The position numbers and the translations under genes are program-made. Of a stretch of 64,000 nucleotides of DNA, positions 38,809 through 47,993 are shown one piece after another (the first letter of the stretch is position 1; each line of letters starts with the position of its first letter). The notes beneath the pieces are model-generated. The model made no database searches. It was not told the DNA's origin and saw only the letters and a list, made by a program, of their open reading frames with translations. The DNA comes from an uncultured Roseobacter sp. (lineage in GTDB: Bacteria > Pseudomonadota > Alphaproteobacteria > Rhodobacterales > Rhodobacteraceae). The DNA is taken from NCBI RefSeq assembly GCF_947496515.1, contig NZ_CANMDB010000007.1, positions 173,871 through 237,870 on the forward strand, read 5' to 3'.

Positions 38809-39326
38809 CAACCGTACAAGTACACGTCGTCCGAGGCTTGTCGTCTCGGGAACGTGAATTTGCTTACCGTAGCATTTTGTCCAGTACGAACCTCATATCA
38901 GGTGAGGGTGGCCAATACCGCGGAGTTTAGCGCGAACGACCTTGGAGTGCTGCCCCGGCCCTGCGATGATGGTTCGCGGCGTCACCTGAAAGAACGATTT
39001 GTCCGCGACCGATACAACTGCGACCAGGCTGGTCATTTTGTGTATCTTCTGTGTGTCTTGGGCACGCCACCAGCGGTGCCGCTCTCAAGCCGTTCGATAG
39101 CGCAGGTTGGTGTCCGCTAGGAAAAGTGGACGCGATGAAGCTGCAGTTGGAACAACAATCGGATGGAGGGGATTTGGAGCGATGACGAGCCATATTGGTC
39201 TGCGAGAAAACTCGCGCAGCGGGTGTTCCGTGGTCCAGATGGTACGTCGATACCGCTTGAACGCCCAACCTCCCGTCAAATGGCTGCGGGATCAAGTCTC
39301 TGCCCGGAGCACTGCGCCGCACAAGA
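38809..39326. other. Intergenic region without a supported gene
   Basis: About 520 bases between the DUF533 gene and the convergent response-regulator stop. Small frames on both strands have no ribosome site or recognisable domain. No repeat or RNA gene was seen. Confidence 0.5.
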
Positions 39327-40238
39327 CTAAAGCTGATTCAGTGTTCGGTCCGCCACAACGGCGGCAGAGGTTCGATTGTCCACGCCCATCTTCTGGAACA
39401 CCTGCTCCAGATGCTTGTTGATGGTCCGGCTGCTTAGGCCGAGGATCTGGGCAATGTCACGGTTGGTCTTGCCCATCGACAACCAATAGAGCACCTCCGC
39501 CTCGCGCGGGGTCAGGCCGAAGCCGGTTTCGAGCCGACTGTAGGGCGCCGACGCATCCCTGAGCCCGGTTTTCAGGAGGACCTCACCCAGAGCCGACGTG
39601 CCGATGTATTCAAGTTCCAGGTCGTTTTGGGAGTACCGTTTCGTTTGTGATGCCGGGAGGCGAGCGCATTGCGCGAGCCAATCCAGGCAGGCTGGGCTGC
39701 TCAGAACGCAGTTAGTGTCGCCGACCTCATGGGGCTCGATCAATCGCAGTGCCTTTGGGCTGCCCCAGAGCAAGGTGCCGGAGGGCGTTACCGCGATGAC
39801 CGACCGCCCCGAGGTATCAAGCGCCTGACGGGCACTTTGGACGGCCTTGGCGTTCAGGATATGCGTTGTGATGCGGGCGATAAGCTCATCGATGACCGCC
39901 GGCTTCATGATGTAATCCACTCCGCCGACCTGCAGGCCCCGCACAATATGTTCGGAGTCAGTGAGGCCGGTCATGAAGATCACCGGCGCATAGGCCAGAC
40001 TAGCATCCGCCTTGAGCAACGCACAGGTCTCGAAGCCGTCGATGCCGGGCATCACGGCATCAAGCAGAACGACATCCGGGCGGATCCGGCGTGCCAGATC
40101 CAGCGCGGCGCGACCATTGGCGGCGACGACTGCGCTGATCCCGTGTTCCTCCAGCGCGCTACTGACCATGCTCAGCGTCTCGGGGCTGTCATCGACCACC
40201 AGCGCGATCCGTCTCTCCGGCAGCTCATCAAGCAACAT
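39327..40238 (-). CDS. LuxR/NarL-type response regulator for the amide module
   Basis: 303 residues from ATG 40238, which has GAGG six bases upstream; ATG 40244 is an alternative. The receiver domain (about 10-130) has the acidic pair VVDDS, the phosphoacceptor Asp in VVLLDAVMPGIDGFE and the Lys in IMKPAVIDEL. A central linker (about 140-230) is followed by the C-terminal helix-turn-helix LTPREAEVLYWLSMGKTNRDIA and SSRTINKHLEQVFQKMGV. The start overlaps the end of the sensor kinase by 11 bases, so the two are a coupled two-component pair. Its target is probably the divergent urt/fmd promoter. Confidence 0.9.
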   Translation of the reverse strand: MLLDELPERRIALVVDDSPETLSMVSSALEEHGISAVVAANGRAALDLARRIRPDVVLLDAVMPGIDGFETCALLKADASLAYAPVIFMTGLTDSEHIVRGLQVGGVDYIMKPAVIDELIARITTHILNAKAVQSARQALDTSGRSVIAVTPSGTLLWGSPKALRLIEPHEVGDTNCVLSSPACLDWLAQCARLPASQTKRYSQNDLELEYIGTSALGEVLLKTGLRDASAPYSRLETGFGLTPREAEVLYWLSMGKTNRDIAQILGLSSRTINKHLEQVFQKMGVDNRTSAAVVADRTLNQL

Positions 40239-43200
40239 CGTCATCCTCGTCGAGAATGTCGGCAATGCCCGGCAGGTCGAACACGGACGCCATCTTGTTG
40301 AGGCGCACCAGCATCGGACCTCGCAGGCTGCCGCGCTCGGCCAGTTGGGCGATGCGGTCGGTAAGCGCCCGGGCCATTCCGTTGCGGGCCAACTCGATCA
40401 ACTCAGCCCGGTCATCCTCGGAAAAGGCCGCGCCGGGGATTGCGTCCGTCGCATGTTCTTTCGTGTAGACCAACTCCAGCCTGAGGATCTCCCCGATGCG
40501 GAGCAACAGGTCATCCAGATTGTAAGGCTTGGCGATAAAAGCATCGCAGAGCTTTATCTGCGCGATGGGTTGGCGCGTGTCAGCAGCGTGACCCGAGATG
40601 ATGATGATGGGAGACGTCCGATGCGCACCGTGTCGCAGCTTTTCGGCCAGCGAGTAACCATCGAGACCCGGCAGATCGATATCGAGCACAAAGAGATCGG
40701 GGGTGATGTCCTCCAACATCTCCACGGCCTGCTCTGCGCTGGAGGCGGTCAGTACGGCAAAACCCAAGGGAGCCAGGAACCCTTCGACAAGGCTCAGGTG
40801 GTTGAGATCGTCGTCGACAACAAGCAGCGTCTTGCGCGATCCGGTGACACTTGAGACGGCGATCTTTGCTGTCTCTACCGGCGCGTCAGACCCGCCTTCC
40901 AAGGCGCCAAGCAGCACGGCGGGCAGCATCACGCGTACCCGAAAAAGACTGCCGACGCCGACCGTGCTCTCCATCTCGATGTCCCCTCCCAGGATTTCGA
41001 CGAGCAGTTTCGTGATCGTCAGACCCAGGCCGGAGCCGCGGACTTTCATCCCCTTGCCCCGCTCGAAAGGCTCCCAGATGCGGGCACGGTCTGCCTCAAG
41101 GATCCCGCATCCGGTGTCCTGCACCTCGATCACGGCGACCTCGTTGCGATAGGTGATGCGCATTGTGACACTGCCGTGCTCGGTATAGCGGATGGCGTTG
41201 GAGAGCAGGTTGATGATGATCTGCCGCAGGCGCTTTTCGTCAAAGACAACCCAGACCGGCAGCACGTCACTGATCTGCATGGTAAAGGAGAGGTTCTTCT
41301 CCCGCGCGGCTTCCTCGAATATCGACCCGACCTGCTTGAGAAAGGCGCGCAGGTTGATCCGGTCGCGACTGAGCTTGAGGTGCCCGGCCTCGATGCGCGA
41401 GATGTCCAACAGGCCCTCGATGAGACCGGCAAGATGCTCACTGCTGCGCCGGATCGTGGTGATCGAGTTGCGCCGCTTGGTGGGAATGTCCTCGGCTCGT
41501 TCCAGGATCTGGGCGAACCCGTAGATGGAGTTGAGCGGCGTGCGCAGCTCGTGGCTGAGCCCGGTCATGTAGCGGGTCTTTGCAAGGTTGGCCGCTTCGG
41601 CTTTTTCCTTTGCCTGCTGCAGTTCACGGTCGGTACGTTCGTGGGCGCGGACCTCGAAAAGAAGCCGTTCGGTTTGCTTTTCCGCTTCGCTTCGGGCCTG
41701 CGCCTTGCTTTCCGAGATCAGCAGGAACATCCAGACCGAGACGCCGATGATAATCAGCGCCATCGCGAATATCACCCAGAGTATCGCGTCGAGGTTCTCG
41801 GCGTGACGTAGATCGCGCATCAACAGCAAGAGCCCACCGACCAGCGAACTGATGACAGATGTGCTAAGGATGAACTGCGACATGCGTGACATCAGGGCCT
41901 GAGCCACTGGTGCAGGCAGGCGTCGGTTCAGGAACTTGCGCATCTGCATGTCGAGCCGACCGTGCGGTTTGCACGCGTCGCGGCACGCGCTGTCCAGCGT
42001 GCAGCAAAGTGAGCAAATAGCCCCGCTGTGGAAAGGGCAGTGGGTCATATCAGGTGGATCAAAACTGAAATCGCAAACGATGCAGGTGTTGGGGACCGCC
42101 GTCGGGACAGGGCGCGCAAGATAGTACTGACCGCGCGTGCCCCATGCGATCAGCGGTGCCAGCGCGAAGGAACTGCCAAGCGCTATGAAACTTGATAGGG
42201 CGTCGGCGAGCGGACCAAAGACCCCGCCAAATGACAGCAATGACAGCACGCAGGCCGTTGCCGTGGCCCCGATACCGACTGGGTTGAAGTCGTAAAGATG
42301 GGCACGGCGAAACTCGATGCCCGGCGGGCTAAGTCCCAATGGTTTATTGACCACCAGATCCGCGACCAGGGCCCCGATCCAGGCCAGCGCCACATGCGAG
42401 TACAGCGCGAGGGTCGCCTCCAGCGCGCCGAAGACACCAAGCTCCATCAGCATCAGCGCGATACCGACGTTGAACACCAGCCAGACCACGCGACCGGGAT
42501 GGGCATGGGTCAGGCGCGAGAAGAAGTTCGACCACGCGATTGAGCCAGCGTAGGCGTTGGTTACGTTGATCTTGAGTTGGCTGAGGATGACAAAGCTGCT
42601 GGTGAGCACGATGACCAGCAACGGTGAGCCGAGTGCCATGTCAAAGACGTTTTCGTACATGCGGGTCGGATCGCTGGCAAGCGCATCCGGGACGCCGCTT
42701 GCGAGCGCCAGAACCACCAGATAGGAGCCCGCGAGCATCTTGAACATGCCCAGGACCGACCAGCCGGGGCCCGCAACCAGTACGGCGGCCCACCAGCGTC
42801 GCTTGTCCGACGGCGTATGGGGTTTCGGCAGGAACCGCAGGTAGTCTACCTGCTCTCCGACCTGCGCGATCAGGGAAAAGATCACACCGGATGCGGCGCC
42901 CAGCAAAATGAGCTTTCCGGCCTCATGCGTTTCGGTGCCCGATTTGCCCTCGAAGCTGGACCATGCCTCAAAGTCGTAGCCCACGAACGCGAGAATGAGA
43001 AACGGCGTGATGTGCAGGACTGCCCAGAAGGGCTGCGTCCAGGTCTGAAAGGTCGAAATCTTCGAAAATCCGTTGATGACGAGCGGAATGACGACGACGG
43101 CGCTGATCAGATAGCCGAGCACCAGCGGTATGCCGAGGCAGTACTCCAGCGCGAGTGCCAGAATGGCGGCCTCGAGTGCGAAAAAGATAAAGGTGAAGGT

Positions 43201-43569
43201 GGCGTAGATCAGTGAGGTGATGGTCGATCCGATGTAGCCGAAACCCGCACCGCGGGTCAGCAGGTCGATGTCGACACCGTAGCGCGCAGCATAATAGCTG
43301 ATCGGGAAGGCCGTCAGGAACAGAAAGGCACCGACAAGCATGATCGCGGTGACCGCAATGTCAAAGCCGTAGGACAGGGTCAGCGCACCGCCGATGGCTT
43401 CCAGCGCAAGAAACGAGATCGAGCCGATGGCGGTGTTGGCAACGCGTCCGTAGGACCACCGGCGCGCCCGGTGCGCCGTGAAACGCAGCGCAAAATCTTC
43501 CATGGTCTCATTGGCGACCCAGCGGTTGTACTGCCTCTTTTCCTTGGTCGCACGATACATCATCGCCAT
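40228..43569 (-). CDS. NCS1-type permease fused to a hybrid sensor histidine kinase
   Basis: 1113 residues from ATG 43569. Residues about 20-490 form a 12-helix NCS1-like nucleobase/cytosine permease (RVANTAIGSISFLALEAIGG, TRGAGFGYIGSTITSLIYAT). About 493-536 is Cys-rich (NTCIVCDF, HCPFHSGAICSLCC, CRDACKPH), a possible Zn or Fe-S site. Two further helices (about 565-640) lead to a HisKA domain with SHELRTPLNSIYGF (His about 671), an HATPase with LLSNAIRYTEHG and GSGLGLTITKLL, a receiver domain (Asp in LFVLDIDLPGLDG, about 963) and a terminal helical part that may be an Hpt-like or regulatory tail without a clear phosphotransfer His. Transporter-kinase fusions such as CbrA sense transport substrates; here a small amide, urea or nucleobase is inferred. 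Confidence 0.9.
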   Translation of the reverse strand: MAMMYRATKEKRQYNRWVANETMEDFALRFTAHRARRWSYGRVANTAIGSISFLALEAIGGALTLSYGFDIAVTAIMLVGAFLFLTAFPISYYAARYGVDIDLLTRGAGFGYIGSTITSLIYATFTFIFFALEAAILALALEYCLGIPLVLGYLISAVVVIPLVINGFSKISTFQTWTQPFWAVLHITPFLILAFVGYDFEAWSSFEGKSGTETHEAGKLILLGAASGVIFSLIAQVGEQVDYLRFLPKPHTPSDKRRWWAAVLVAGPGWSVLGMFKMLAGSYLVVLALASGVPDALASDPTRMYENVFDMALGSPLLVIVLTSSFVILSQLKINVTNAYAGSIAWSNFFSRLTHAHPGRVVWLVFNVGIALMLMELGVFGALEATLALYSHVALAWIGALVADLVVNKPLGLSPPGIEFRRAHLYDFNPVGIGATATACVLSLLSFGGVFGPLADALSSFIALGSSFALAPLIAWGTRGQYYLARPVPTAVPNTCIVCDFSFDPPDMTHCPFHSGAICSLCCTLDSACRDACKPHGRLDMQMRKFLNRRLPAPVAQALMSRMSQFILSTSVISSLVGGLLLLMRDLRHAENLDAILWVIFAMALIIIGVSVWMFLLISESKAQARSEAEKQTERLLFEVRAHERTDRELQQAKEKAEAANLAKTRYMTGLSHELRTPLNSIYGFAQILERAEDIPTKRRNSITTIRRSSEHLAGLIEGLLDISRIEAGHLKLSRDRINLRAFLKQVGSIFEEAAREKNLSFTMQISDVLPVWVVFDEKRLRQIIINLLSNAIRYTEHGSVTMRITYRNEVAVIEVQDTGCGILEADRARIWEPFERGKGMKVRGSGLGLTITKLLVEILGGDIEMESTVGVGSLFRVRVMLPAVLLGALEGGSDAPVETAKIAVSSVTGSRKTLLVVDDDLNHLSLVEGFLAPLGFAVLTASSAEQAVEMLEDITPDLFVLDIDLPGLDGYSLAEKLRHGAHRTSPIIIISGHAADTRQPIAQIKLCDAFIAKPYNLDDLLLRIGEILRLELVYTKEHATDAIPGAAFSEDDRAELIELARNGMARALTDRIAQLAERGSLRGPMLVRLNKMASVFDLPGIADILDEDDDVA

Positions 43570-43800
43570 GAAGTACCCCGATCCTTTCTCCCGCGCCCAC
43601 CGCCGGGAACATCGCCGAAAACCGTGCGCTGCCGGGTCCTCCAAACCCGATCCGCTCTCACGTCAGGGAATTGGTACAGCGTATTTATGCGCAGCGGCAT
43701 ACGTCAATCGACGTATACGCACCCGCCGTTGGTTAACGGATGTTGAAAGCGAGCCGCACAGATTCTGCACATGCATACAACTATATCGAGAGGATTATTC
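43570..43800. promoter_or_regulatory. Divergent promoter region of the amide module
   Basis: This gap separates the minus-strand sensor kinase from the plus-strand urtA-like gene. It contains the inverted repeat ATACGT-N6-ACGTAT at 43699-43716, followed by CGTATACG. Two-fold sites of this kind suit a dimeric NarL/LuxR regulator, and the partner regulator is encoded next door. Binding is inferred. Confidence 0.5.
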
Positions 43801-45072
43801 ATGTCTGACGGGAAGTTACCAAACATCAAGGGCGGCACGAGCCGTCGTGCCTTCATGGCCGGTACGGCCGCGATGACCGCATCGCTTTTTGTGCCAAAGG
43901 GATTGCGGGCGCAGGATTACGCGACCGCTGACATCAATACCACGGGGCTTGCGGTCACGGATGATACGGTGACGATCGGTATCCTGCACTCCGTCACGGG
44001 TACGATGGCGATCTCCGAAACAGGCTCGGTGCAGGCCGAAAAGCTGGCGATCTCACAGATCAATGCCCAGGGCGGTATTCTTGGTCGCAAGATCGAATAC
44101 ATTCAGGAGGACGGCGCGTCCGATTGGCCGACCTTTGCGGAAAAGGCCCGCAAGCTGCTGGTCAATGACAAGGTCGCCTCCGTCATGGGATGCTGGACGT
44201 CTGCCTCGCGCAAGGCGGTGCTGCCGGTCTTCGAGCAGCATAACGGGTTTCTCTACTATCCGACATTCTATGAAGGGCTCGAGCAGTCTCCGAACGTGAT
44301 CTACACCGGTCAGGAAGCGACCCAGCAGATCATCGCGGGGCTCGATTGGGTCAGCGAAACCAAAGGCGCGAAGACATTCTATCTGCTGGGCTCTGACTAC
44401 ATCTGGCCCCGGACATCGAACAAGATCGCTCGAAAGCACATCGAGAATTTCCTCGAAGGGTCCCGCGTTCTGGGCGAAGAATACTACCCTCTCGGTCACA
44501 CGCAGTTCAATTCGGTCATCAACAAGATCCGCCTGCGCAAGCCCGACGTCATCTATGCCATCGTCGTCGGCGGTTCCAACGTCGCATTCTACAAGCAGCT
44601 CAAGGCCGCTGGCATCGATCCTGCCGGGGAAAGCCCGCTCGTCCTGACCATTTCGGTAACCGAGGACGAGATCCGCGGGATCGGTGGCGAGAACATCGAG
44701 GGCACCTATGCCTGCATGAAGTATTTCCAGAGCTTGGAGAACGAGAACAACATCGCTTTCGTCGAGGCTTTCCAAGATATGTGGGGCGATGACATGGTCA
44801 TCGGCGACGTCACCCAGGCGGCCTATCTCGGGCCGTGGCTGTGGAAGGCTGCGGTGGAAAAAGCAGGCTCGTTCGATGTCGACAAGGTCCGCGAGGCGAG
44901 CCCGGGCATCGAGTTCGAGGGTGCGCCAGAAGGCTACGTCAAAATCCACGAGAACCATCACCTGTGGTCCAAGACCCGCGTCGGCAGAGCCCAGGCGGAC
45001 GGGCAGTATGAGGTCGTGTTTGAGACGGCGGAACTGGTCGAGCCGGATCCCTTCCCCGAAGGCTACCAGTAA
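43801..45072 (+). CDS. urtA: Urea/short-chain amide ABC transporter binding protein (UrtA/FmdD-like)
   Basis: 423 residues from ATG 43801, after GAGAGG. The N-terminus has a Tat-type signal (SRRAFMAGTAAMTASLFVP, cut before about QDY). The mature protein is a type 1 periplasmic fold of the Leu/Ile/Val-urea class: VTIGILHSVTGTMAISE, VASVMGCWTSASRKAVLPVFE, YPTFYEGLEQSPNVIYTG and YYPLGHTQFNSVINKI are all characteristic of UrtA/FmdD. With formamidase in the same operon, short amides are as likely a ligand as urea. A terminator-like hairpin follows. Confidence 0.9.
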   Translation: MSDGKLPNIKGGTSRRAFMAGTAAMTASLFVPKGLRAQDYATADINTTGLAVTDDTVTIGILHSVTGTMAISETGSVQAEKLAISQINAQGGILGRKIEYIQEDGASDWPTFAEKARKLLVNDKVASVMGCWTSASRKAVLPVFEQHNGFLYYPTFYEGLEQSPNVIYTGQEATQQIIAGLDWVSETKGAKTFYLLGSDYIWPRTSNKIARKHIENFLEGSRVLGEEYYPLGHTQFNSVINKIRLRKPDVIYAIVVGGSNVAFYKQLKAAGIDPAGESPLVLTISVTEDEIRGIGGENIEGTYACMKYFQSLENENNIAFVEAFQDMWGDDMVIGDVTQAAYLGPWLWKAAVEKAGSFDVDKVREASPGIEFEGAPEGYVKIHENHHLWSKTRVGRAQADGQYEVVFETAELVEPDPFPEGYQ

Positions 45073-45083
45073 CCACCGCTGCG

Positions 45084-45114
45084 GGTGGCGCCCGGGATCG
45101 GGCGCCGCCGTTTT
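45084..45114 (+). terminator. Stem-loop with T-tract after urtA
   Basis: Core stem GGCGCCCG (45087-45094) and CGGGCGCC (45099-45106), loop GGAT, extendable to 11 pairs (45084-45109), followed by GTTTT. It is probably a partial terminator that makes the binding protein more abundant than the permeases, as after aapJ in this window. Confidence 0.75.
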
Positions 45115-45143
45115 CCCGTTTCCCCAACCGACAAAGGCAGCCG

Positions 45144-46070
45144 ATGTTTTCCGATTATTCCATGAGCGAGCTTGGCGCGATCTTTGCCATGCAAGGGTTT
45201 GCCGGTCTGATCCTGTTTTCTGTCTTTGTGCTGATGGCGCTCGGGCTTGCCATCATCTTTGGCCAGATGGGCGTCATCAACATGGCGCATGGGGAGTTCA
45301 TGATCCTCGGCGCCTACATGACCTATCTGACGTCGAACGCCTTTGCGGATTACATGCCCGCACTCTTCGGCGGGTATTTCTTTTTCGCGATGGTGATCGC
45401 CTTTCTGGCGTCGGGCCTGCTCGGGCTGCTGGTGGAATGGTCGATCATCCGGCATCTCTACAAGCGCCCCCTCGATACGCTTCTGGCGACCTGGGGGCTG
45501 AGCCTGATCCTGCAGCAGATCTATCGCAGCGTATTCGGCGCGCGAGAGGTCGGCGTCAGCATACCTGACTGGATGATGGGATCGCTGCCGCTCACCGATC
45601 TGGTCGAAGTGCCCATCAACGGCATCTTCGTCATGGTCCTCGCCGTGACCATTTCGCTTGGCGTCTACTTTCTGATGTTCCGCTCGTCCTGGGGTCTACA
45701 GGTGCGGGCGATCAGCCAGAACCGCGTGATGGCCGATGCGGTGGGGATCAATACCGCCTGGACCGATCGGCTGACCTTTGGCATCGGCTGCGGGGTGGCT
45801 GGCGTGGCGGGGTCGGCTTTCACAATGATCGGCTCAACCGGACCGACGGCGGGCCAGCTTTATATCGTCGATACCTTTCTGGTCGTTGTCTTCGGGGGCA
45901 CCGGCAGCCTTTTGGGGACGATCGCCAGCGCCTTTTCGATCAGCCAGGCGCAATCGATCATGGAGTTCTTCCTTTCCGGTTCCATGGCCAAGGTGCTCAC
46001 GCTTCTGGTGGTGGTCGGTATCCTGATGATCCGGCCCCAGGGGCTCTTCTCCCTCAAGTTGCGCAAGTAA
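45144..46070 (+). CDS. urtB: Urea/amide ABC transporter permease (UrtB/FmdE-like)
   Basis: 308 residues from ATG 45144. A branched-chain-type (LivH-like) permease with about eight membrane segments. The family box GVINMAHGEFMILGAYMTYL is present, together with TLLATWGLSLILQQIYRSVFGAREV, described in parts, and the cytoplasmic loop QVRAISQNRVMADAVGI. It forms the inner-membrane channel with the next gene product. Eleven bases separate it from urtC. Confidence 0.92.
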   Translation: MFSDYSMSELGAIFAMQGFAGLILFSVFVLMALGLAIIFGQMGVINMAHGEFMILGAYMTYLTSNAFADYMPALFGGYFFFAMVIAFLASGLLGLLVEWSIIRHLYKRPLDTLLATWGLSLILQQIYRSVFGAREVGVSIPDWMMGSLPLTDLVEVPINGIFVMVLAVTISLGVYFLMFRSSWGLQVRAISQNRVMADAVGINTAWTDRLTFGIGCGVAGVAGSAFTMIGSTGPTAGQLYIVDTFLVVVFGGTGSLLGTIASAFSISQAQSIMEFFLSGSMAKVLTLLVVVGILMIRPQGLFSLKLRK

Positions 46071-46081
46071 GGAGCAGGCAA

Positions 46082-47221
46082 ATGAGCCTCCGTTCGAACC
46101 GCCTTTTCTCTGTGCAGGACATCATCGGCTTTGCTATCCTCGCGGCGGTGATCTTTGTCCTGCTGCCGCTCGCGCTGGATGACTTTCGGCTGAACCTCTT
46201 CGGCAAATACCTCACCTACGCCTTCGTCGCAGTAGGGCTGGTGCTTTGCTGGGGTGCGGGGGGGATCCTCAGCCTCGGGCAAGGCGTCTTCTTTGGCCTC
46301 GGTGGTTACTGCATGGCGATGTTTCTCAAACTCGAAGCCTCCACCCCAGAGAACACCGCAATCCAGTCGACACCCGGCATCCCCGATTTCATGGACTGGA
46401 ACCAGCTCACCGCCTTGCCGTGGTGGTGGGAACCTTTCAACAGCCTGGCCTTCGCGCTTTTCGCAGTCGTCGCGGTGCCGGTGACCTTTGCCTTCATCAT
46501 TGGTGTGGCCATGTTCCGGCGCCGGGTGGGCGGGGTCTATTTCGCGATCATCACGCAGGCCTTCGCCGCAATCCTGACGATCCTGATCATCGGGCAGCAG
46601 GGCTTCACCGGCGGTGTTAACGGGATCACCGATCTGCGAACCCTCCAGGGCTGGGACATCCGCACCGACAGTGCCAAGGAGACGCTCTACTATGTCAACG
46701 GCGTGTTGCTTTTCGCCTGTCTCTTCATTGCGCAATTCGTGCGGAAATCGAAACTGGGGCGTCTTCTGATCGCCATGCGCGATCAGGAAGACCGGGTGCG
46801 GTTTTCTGGATATGACGTGGCCAGTTTCAAGATCTTCATTTTCTGCCTGGGGGCTGCCTTTGCTGGCATCGGCGGGGCGATGTTCACGCTGCAGGTGGGC
46901 TTTATGTCGCCAACGCTCGTGGGCATCGTGCCGTCCATCGAAATGGTGATCTTCTGCGCGGTCGGCGGGCGGTTGTCGATCATCGGGGCGGTCTACGGTG
47001 CGCTGCTGGTCAACTGGGCCAAGACCTCTCTGTCCGAAAGCTTTCCCGAGCTTTGGTTGCTGGGGCTGGGTGCTCTTTTCATCGCGGTGGTGATGGCCTT
47101 TCCGAACGGGCTGGCGGGCGTCTACGCCGAGTATGTGGCACCCCGCATCGCGCGTCTCTTCTCAAGATCGCCACCGGGTGCACCGATGACCGAAGACCGT
47201 GCCCGCACCCTTGCGGAATAG
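46082..47221 (+). CDS. urtC: Urea/amide ABC transporter permease (UrtC/FmdF-like)
   Basis: 379 residues, preceded by AAGGAG. LivM-like permease: the segment GAGGILSLGQGVFFGLGGYC is the typical family box, and the loop LLIAMRDQEDRVRFSGYDV contacts an ATPase. The extra loop near residues 85-120 (IPDFMDWNQLTALPWWWEPF) is characteristic of UrtC rather than LivM. The stop lies 11 bases before the urtD GTG. Confidence 0.92.
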   Translation: MSLRSNRLFSVQDIIGFAILAAVIFVLLPLALDDFRLNLFGKYLTYAFVAVGLVLCWGAGGILSLGQGVFFGLGGYCMAMFLKLEASTPENTAIQSTPGIPDFMDWNQLTALPWWWEPFNSLAFALFAVVAVPVTFAFIIGVAMFRRRVGGVYFAIITQAFAAILTILIIGQQGFTGGVNGITDLRTLQGWDIRTDSAKETLYYVNGVLLFACLFIAQFVRKSKLGRLLIAMRDQEDRVRFSGYDVASFKIFIFCLGAAFAGIGGAMFTLQVGFMSPTLVGIVPSIEMVIFCAVGGRLSIIGAVYGALLVNWAKTSLSESFPELWLLGLGALFIAVVMAFPNGLAGVYAEYVAPRIARLFSRSPPGAPMTEDRARTLAE

Positions 47222-47232
47222 GAGACAAAGTC

Positions 47233-47982
47233 GTGCTGGACACCAATCCCAATTTTGTTCTGGCTGTCGAAGGCCTCACCGTCTCATTCGACGGCTTCAA
47301 GGCGGTGGACGATCTGAGCTTTTACGTCGAGCCCAACGAGTGCCGCGTGATCATCGGGCCGAACGGTGCGGGCAAGACGACTGTGCTCGACCTTCTTTGC
47401 GGGCGCACCAAGGCGACGGCGGGTTCAGCGAATTTCAAAGGTCACGAGCTTCTGAGCATGCGCGAGGACCAGATCGTCCATGCCGGGGTGGGTCGAAAAT
47501 TTCAGACGCCATCGGTCTACGAGGATCTCACCGTTTTTGAAAATCTCGAACTGTCCTATCCGCATGGCTACAGCGTCTTTGGTGCGCTGGCCTTCCGGCG
47601 CAGTGCCGCGGTCCGGTCCCGGATCAAGGAAATTGCCGAGATGATCTTTCTCGACACGCTGCTGGAGGAAAAAGCCGCCTTTCTCAGCCACGGGCAAAAA
47701 CAGTGGCTGGAGATCGGCATGCTGCTGATCCAGGACCCTGAGCTGTTGATGCTGGACGAACCGGTGGCGGGCATGTCCGTGGCAGAGCGCAAGAGCACCG
47801 CGACCCTGCTCCGGACCATCGTTGCCGACCGGTCGGTGATCGTGATCGAACACGACATGGGCTTTGTCGCGGACATCGCCACCCGCGTGACCGTCATGCA
47901 TCAGGGCAAAGTGCTGTCAGAAGGCTCAATGGAGCGGGTTCAGAGCGACCCTCGCGTCATCGAAGTCTACCTCGGCCATTGA
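47233..47982 (+). CDS. urtD: Urea/amide ABC transporter ATPase (UrtD-like)
   Basis: 249 residues. The start is a GTG at 47233 with GGAGA at 47221-47225; longer in-frame extensions overlap urtC and were rejected. Motifs: Walker A GPNGAGKTT, Q-loop region GRKFQTPSVYEDLTVFENLE, signature-like LSHGQKQWLEIGMLL (the Gln-rich SHGQKQ form is typical of UrtD), Walker B LLMLDEPVAGMS and HDMGFV. It is one of the two ATPases of the importer. Confidence 0.92.
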   Translation: MLDTNPNFVLAVEGLTVSFDGFKAVDDLSFYVEPNECRVIIGPNGAGKTTVLDLLCGRTKATAGSANFKGHELLSMREDQIVHAGVGRKFQTPSVYEDLTVFENLELSYPHGYSVFGALAFRRSAAVRSRIKEIAEMIFLDTLLEEKAAFLSHGQKQWLEIGMLLIQDPELLMLDEPVAGMSVAERKSTATLLRTIVADRSVIVIEHDMGFVADIATRVTVMHQGKVLSEGSMERVQSDPRVIEVYLGH

Positions 47983-47993
47983 AGGAGACCGCC

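Noticed and set aside
38927..39322. 131-residue minus-strand frame after the response regulator
   Set aside because: Arg/Ser/Pro-rich with no family features, competing frames on both strands and no ribosome site.
40012..40854. 280-residue plus-strand frame opposite the kinase and regulator genes
   Set aside because: Fully antisense to two well-supported two-component genes and compositionally a shadow.
43712..43719. CGTATACG palindrome before urtA as a fifth GntR box
   Set aside because: The flanking bases differ at both ends from TGTATACA, and the site belongs to a unit with its own two-component system.
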